Assembly: GCF_000003605.2 (NCBI RefSeq)
Contig: NW_003128760.1
Location: forward strand, 1-10,835
Reading direction: 5' to 3'
DNA from: Saccoglossus kowalevskii
Lineage: Eukaryota; Hemichordata; Enteropneusta; Harrimaniidae
DNA length: 10,835 nt
Of this stretch, positions 8,248-10,835 are shown piece after piece. The notes beneath the pieces were generated by a model. That model ran no database searches and had not been told where the DNA came from. It saw nothing but the letters and a program-made list of their open reading frames with translations. Each line of letters starts with the position of its first letter. The first letter of the stretch is position 1. The position numbers and the translations under genes are program-made.

Positions 8248-10486
8248 GAATAATAGGAGGGGCATCAACAACCACTTTCATATTCAAACTACAAACAGTA
8301 TAAAACATCGGCAATATACGCGAGATATCCATAATAATACTTTCTTTATATGCCGTCGTAAATTAGCCATCCGAAAATCTCCCTGGGGATTTCACGGCTG
8401 GTGGGCACTTATTTTGGGCTCAGAATTTCAAAAAATAATCATCAAATATTTTTTGGGGACTTCCATTTTCATCATTGAAGTATCTAACTACGCAGACTTT
8501 CAACACCGTCAGTTGGGCCACCTAAGACGAAAGAAACTATTGCAGAGTTAACAATAATAATTAATAATTCTTGTTGAATTAAAAAGTAGACCGCCTGCAA
8601 TTTCATTACAATATCGCCCAGTGTCATTTTTCAAATACATTTGTTTTTATTTTATTGGTAACGAAAGTATATTCTCAACGAAGTTTCAAATAAAAACGAA
8701 CACAACTGCATTGCGTAGTAGCAAATGATTATGGTTGCGCAATCCGGTCATGCTGCGTCTCACAATTGTTGAATATTATTCAGTAGTGATTATAATAATG
8801 CACAAAAAATAAATTCGTTGAATTGTTATGAAATTCAAATAAAATTCACTTAGTTTCATCGTAAGCAAATGATTCCGATCGCATATAAACGTTCGATGCT
8901 GTATGGGTATCCGCCATGTTTCTTTTGCATGAGTTGAGCTAATAGGTCAAATCACTAATTAACCAATCAAAATGCTGAAGGATGCCCATGTGTTCAAATC
9001 ACCATAGCTCATTTAAATAGCTTGAACGCAACGCGGAAGAGATTTGCCGATGTTGTAGTACGATATTTTGGCTTGGATTTTGATGGGAAAATAGCATGAT
9101 TTTTTTTTTCAAGTCAAAAAATAGTTGTTTTCAAAAGATGAACTGAGCATCAGAAGAATAATTTAATATTGTTTACAGTGATAGCAGCTCTTTGTCCAAA
9201 CGAAGCTTACCCATTCACGCTTGTAACAATAAACACGCTCTTGAATAAAAATTTAAATCACCGTCCATGTTGAGGGACGGTGCTTAAATAGACTATTTTA
9301 GGCGTCCGGAAAGATTGAAATGTCTAAAAAATTACGCCAAAATATTTAAAAACTGCCGAAAAATCGCCGCATTACAAAACTACGGTCATCACGTATGCGC
9401 ACTGGGTTTGTTTAGCTGTGAAGGGTTAAAATACGCATTTCACAACCGGAAATTCAACAGACTAACTTGTAACTTCACAGATTTCGCATGTTTTAATTAT
9501 TAGCAACTGTAACAAGAACAACATTTCGAGAGTCTAGAACAAATAATAGGACTCCTAAAAAATACTATTGCTGAGAAAGTGTCTAGACATATATTATATG
9601 GTCATGTTAAAAAATCGGCGAGGTTATATCATATTCCGCTAACTGGTTACTTGTGTAAGCAATCACAAACTATCATCGACATCAAAGATGAGCTAGACAG
9701 TGTCCTTATCAGGATTAACTTGGGTTGAAACAAAGGGGAATAAGTCAGTTAAGAGGCTTAAATGGCCACTTGAGAGGGGTTGTCGCTGCTTCCGTTAGTA
9801 CCTCCTTGCATAGACATTCTAAGGTCTATGCTCCTTGGTACAATGTAACAACAGGATTGCGTGAATCCACTTTTATCATTGGTTGATTATGTCCGCAAAG
9901 GTCAATGTCATGACAACCAGACAACGGTTCATTTTCTGTCTGGTTCCCAGCGGTACTGAGCGACATGCCCATTCACAGGTCGCCGTACACACAAAATCCA
10001 CCGAGCTTTACAGGAACCCGGGACTTAGACTACGAGTATACAAATTTTTTATTTAGTTCATAAATGGCATCATAATTTCATTGAAGATCTATTTTCATTA
10101 AATGTGGCGCCGACTAGAAATAAAACGGCACGTCAGCGATTTAAAAAAATCAACGCTGAATTCCACCATTTACATACAAGTTACAAGTTTATATCCACCG
10201 AAGCTGAAAACACAAACTTCCACACAATACGATTTCATACAGTGTATCTATTCACAATTTGTAAAAATTGCGAAGTTTGACCTGCAGTTTCACTGTCCGT
10301 GGAGCTAGTTTCCCGGCCGATCGCGTTGTTTCAAAGGTCTCTTTTAGTAACCGTGATTACGACAAACATGGACAATGACATTCATGTACATCCTCAATTT
10401 TCCCACTGCAGCACATTTCCAATGAATGAAAGACACAACAATTTACATAAATATTAATTAATTTTCGGACAATTACGGGATGTCTC
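8248..10486. other. Interior of element copy 2, no recognised gene
   Basis: This is the counterpart of 3686-5909. The short open frames have no recognisable domain, and substitutions between copies fall without regard to frame. It carries the same three hairpins (9251-9289, 9808-9831 and 9915-9945). The extra 27 bp at 9659-9685 is not in copy 1. No RNA gene or promoter is supportable. Confidence 0.6.
9251..9289. other. Interior hairpin, copy 2 (CACCGTCC stem)
   Basis: CACCGTCC (9259-9266) pairs with GGACGGTG (9275-9282). The outer ATTTAA/TTAAAT pairing is kept. The one change from copy 1 (G to A) lies in the loop. Confidence 0.6.
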
Positions 10487-10665
10487 GACGTCGTTGACAT
10501 TGCGATATCAATGCCACTCGCACTAAGTACATTTTAGCACTAGATCTATAGTGCCATTTTAGCACTAGATCTAGTGCCATTTTAGCACTAGATCTAATAC
10601 TATTTCGGATTAGTGCTACTAGCACTAACCACTCGCACTACGCCCATTTCGACACATTTACATAC
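10487..10665 (-). repeat. Right terminal inverted repeat, copy 2 (shortened)
   Basis: This is the inverted partner of 8048-8247, 179 bp instead of 200. The difference is explained by loss of one 23-bp palindromic unit and a 2-bp TA gain within another (AGATCTATAGTGC, near 10548). Three AGATCT centres remain, at 10542, 10567 and 10590. The outermost unit has TCTAATAC in place of TCTAGTAC. The terminus ...GACACATTTACATAC ends at 10665 and is followed by CTC, as in copy 1. Confidence 0.9.
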
Positions 10666-10835
10666 CTCTGAATTGACATGTTCATGTGAGCATACACAGA
10701 ATGATGTGTTGCATGTGGGAATAAATGAATTAACATATTTTCCCTTACAAAAGTTTCTTATAGGATTTTCAAAATCTTTTAGGATTTTAAAAAATCCTAT
10801 ATGACTTTTCATGAAATCCTATTGGACATGTATAG
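10666..10835. other. AT-rich flank outside the repeat modules
   Basis: This is the only stretch outside the array/element modules. It starts CTCTGAATTGACATG and shows no array units. Near its end TAGGATTTT recurs (about 10761 and 10780) along with its complement AAAATCCTA. The segment 10780-10799 is a 9-bp stem (TAGGATTTT / AAAATCCTA) with two bases between. No gene is seen; the two short opposing frames that cross here read out of the TIR and look incidental. Confidence 0.6.

Larger units (their letters stand above)
8048..10665. mobile_element. TIR-bounded element, copy 2 (2,618 bp)
   Basis: This is a second copy of the 3486-6109 element in the same orientation. The first 690 bp are identical to copy 1 (to the base before 8738). 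The rest differs by scattered substitutions (roughly 2%), a 27-bp indel (9659-9685 present here, absent at 5095/5096), loss of the 18-bp duplication and loss of one 23-bp palindromic repeat in the right TIR. The left flank is array 2; the right flank is unrelated AT-rich DNA. As in copy 1, the 115-codon frame (8204-8551) and the 62-codon frame (9315-9503) have no recognised product, and a 68-codon frame (10102-10308) appears only because of small indels. Confidence 0.8.

Noticed and set aside
10666-10690. Homology between the right flank (CTCTGAATTGACATG) and the array unit (CTCTGTCAACACATG)
   Set aside because: Ten of 15 positions match without a longer alignment, which is too weak to claim that the array grew from this flank.

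Overview
The window looks like non-coding, repeat-dominated eukaryotic DNA. It has no bacterial-type gene packing, no rRNA or tRNA signature, and no open frame with a recognisable protein domain. An invertebrate animal is my best guess. A molluscan source is possible but very weakly supported: the only hint is a short motif at 5141-5156 that resembles one I associate with bivalve repeats. The species cannot be named from the sequence alone.

Layout: (1) 16-3482 is a head-to-tail minisatellite of 99 units of 35 bp. (2) 3486-6109 is a 2,624-bp element bounded by 200-bp terminal inverted repeats (TIRs). (3) 6113-8044 is a second array of the same 35-bp unit, 55 units long, in the same orientation. 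(4) 8048-10665 is a second, 2,618-bp copy of the TIR element, also in the same orientation. (5) 10666-10835 is an AT-rich flank not seen elsewhere in the window. The module 'array plus TIR element' is therefore present twice in tandem. The element starts are 4,562 bp apart and the ends 4,556 bp apart.

Each TIR starts GTATGTAAATGTGTCGA and carries an 8-bp-stem quasi-palindrome followed by four 23-bp repeats centred on the perfect palindrome GCACTAGATCTAGTGC. One of the four TIRs has only three. Two copies of AGTGCGAGTGG bracket this cluster. The element interiors (about 2.2 kb each) show only short, unrecognised open frames and several hairpins. The element is best read as a non-autonomous DNA transposon or foldback-like element of unassigned superfamily.

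The very long open frames on the + strand over the arrays are an artefact. The 35-bp unit contains no stop in any forward frame, and 35 is not a multiple of 3, so all three frames stay open and each encodes the same 35-residue repeat. Single-base variants do create stops (588-590, 2091-2093, 7493-7495). I call no protein-coding gene.

The observations most worth following are these: the outermost bases of the TIR resemble the 35-bp unit, so satellite and transposon may share an origin; the pattern of unit variants is shared in long blocks between the two arrays; and the first 690 bp of the two element copies are identical while the rest differ by roughly 2% plus indels.
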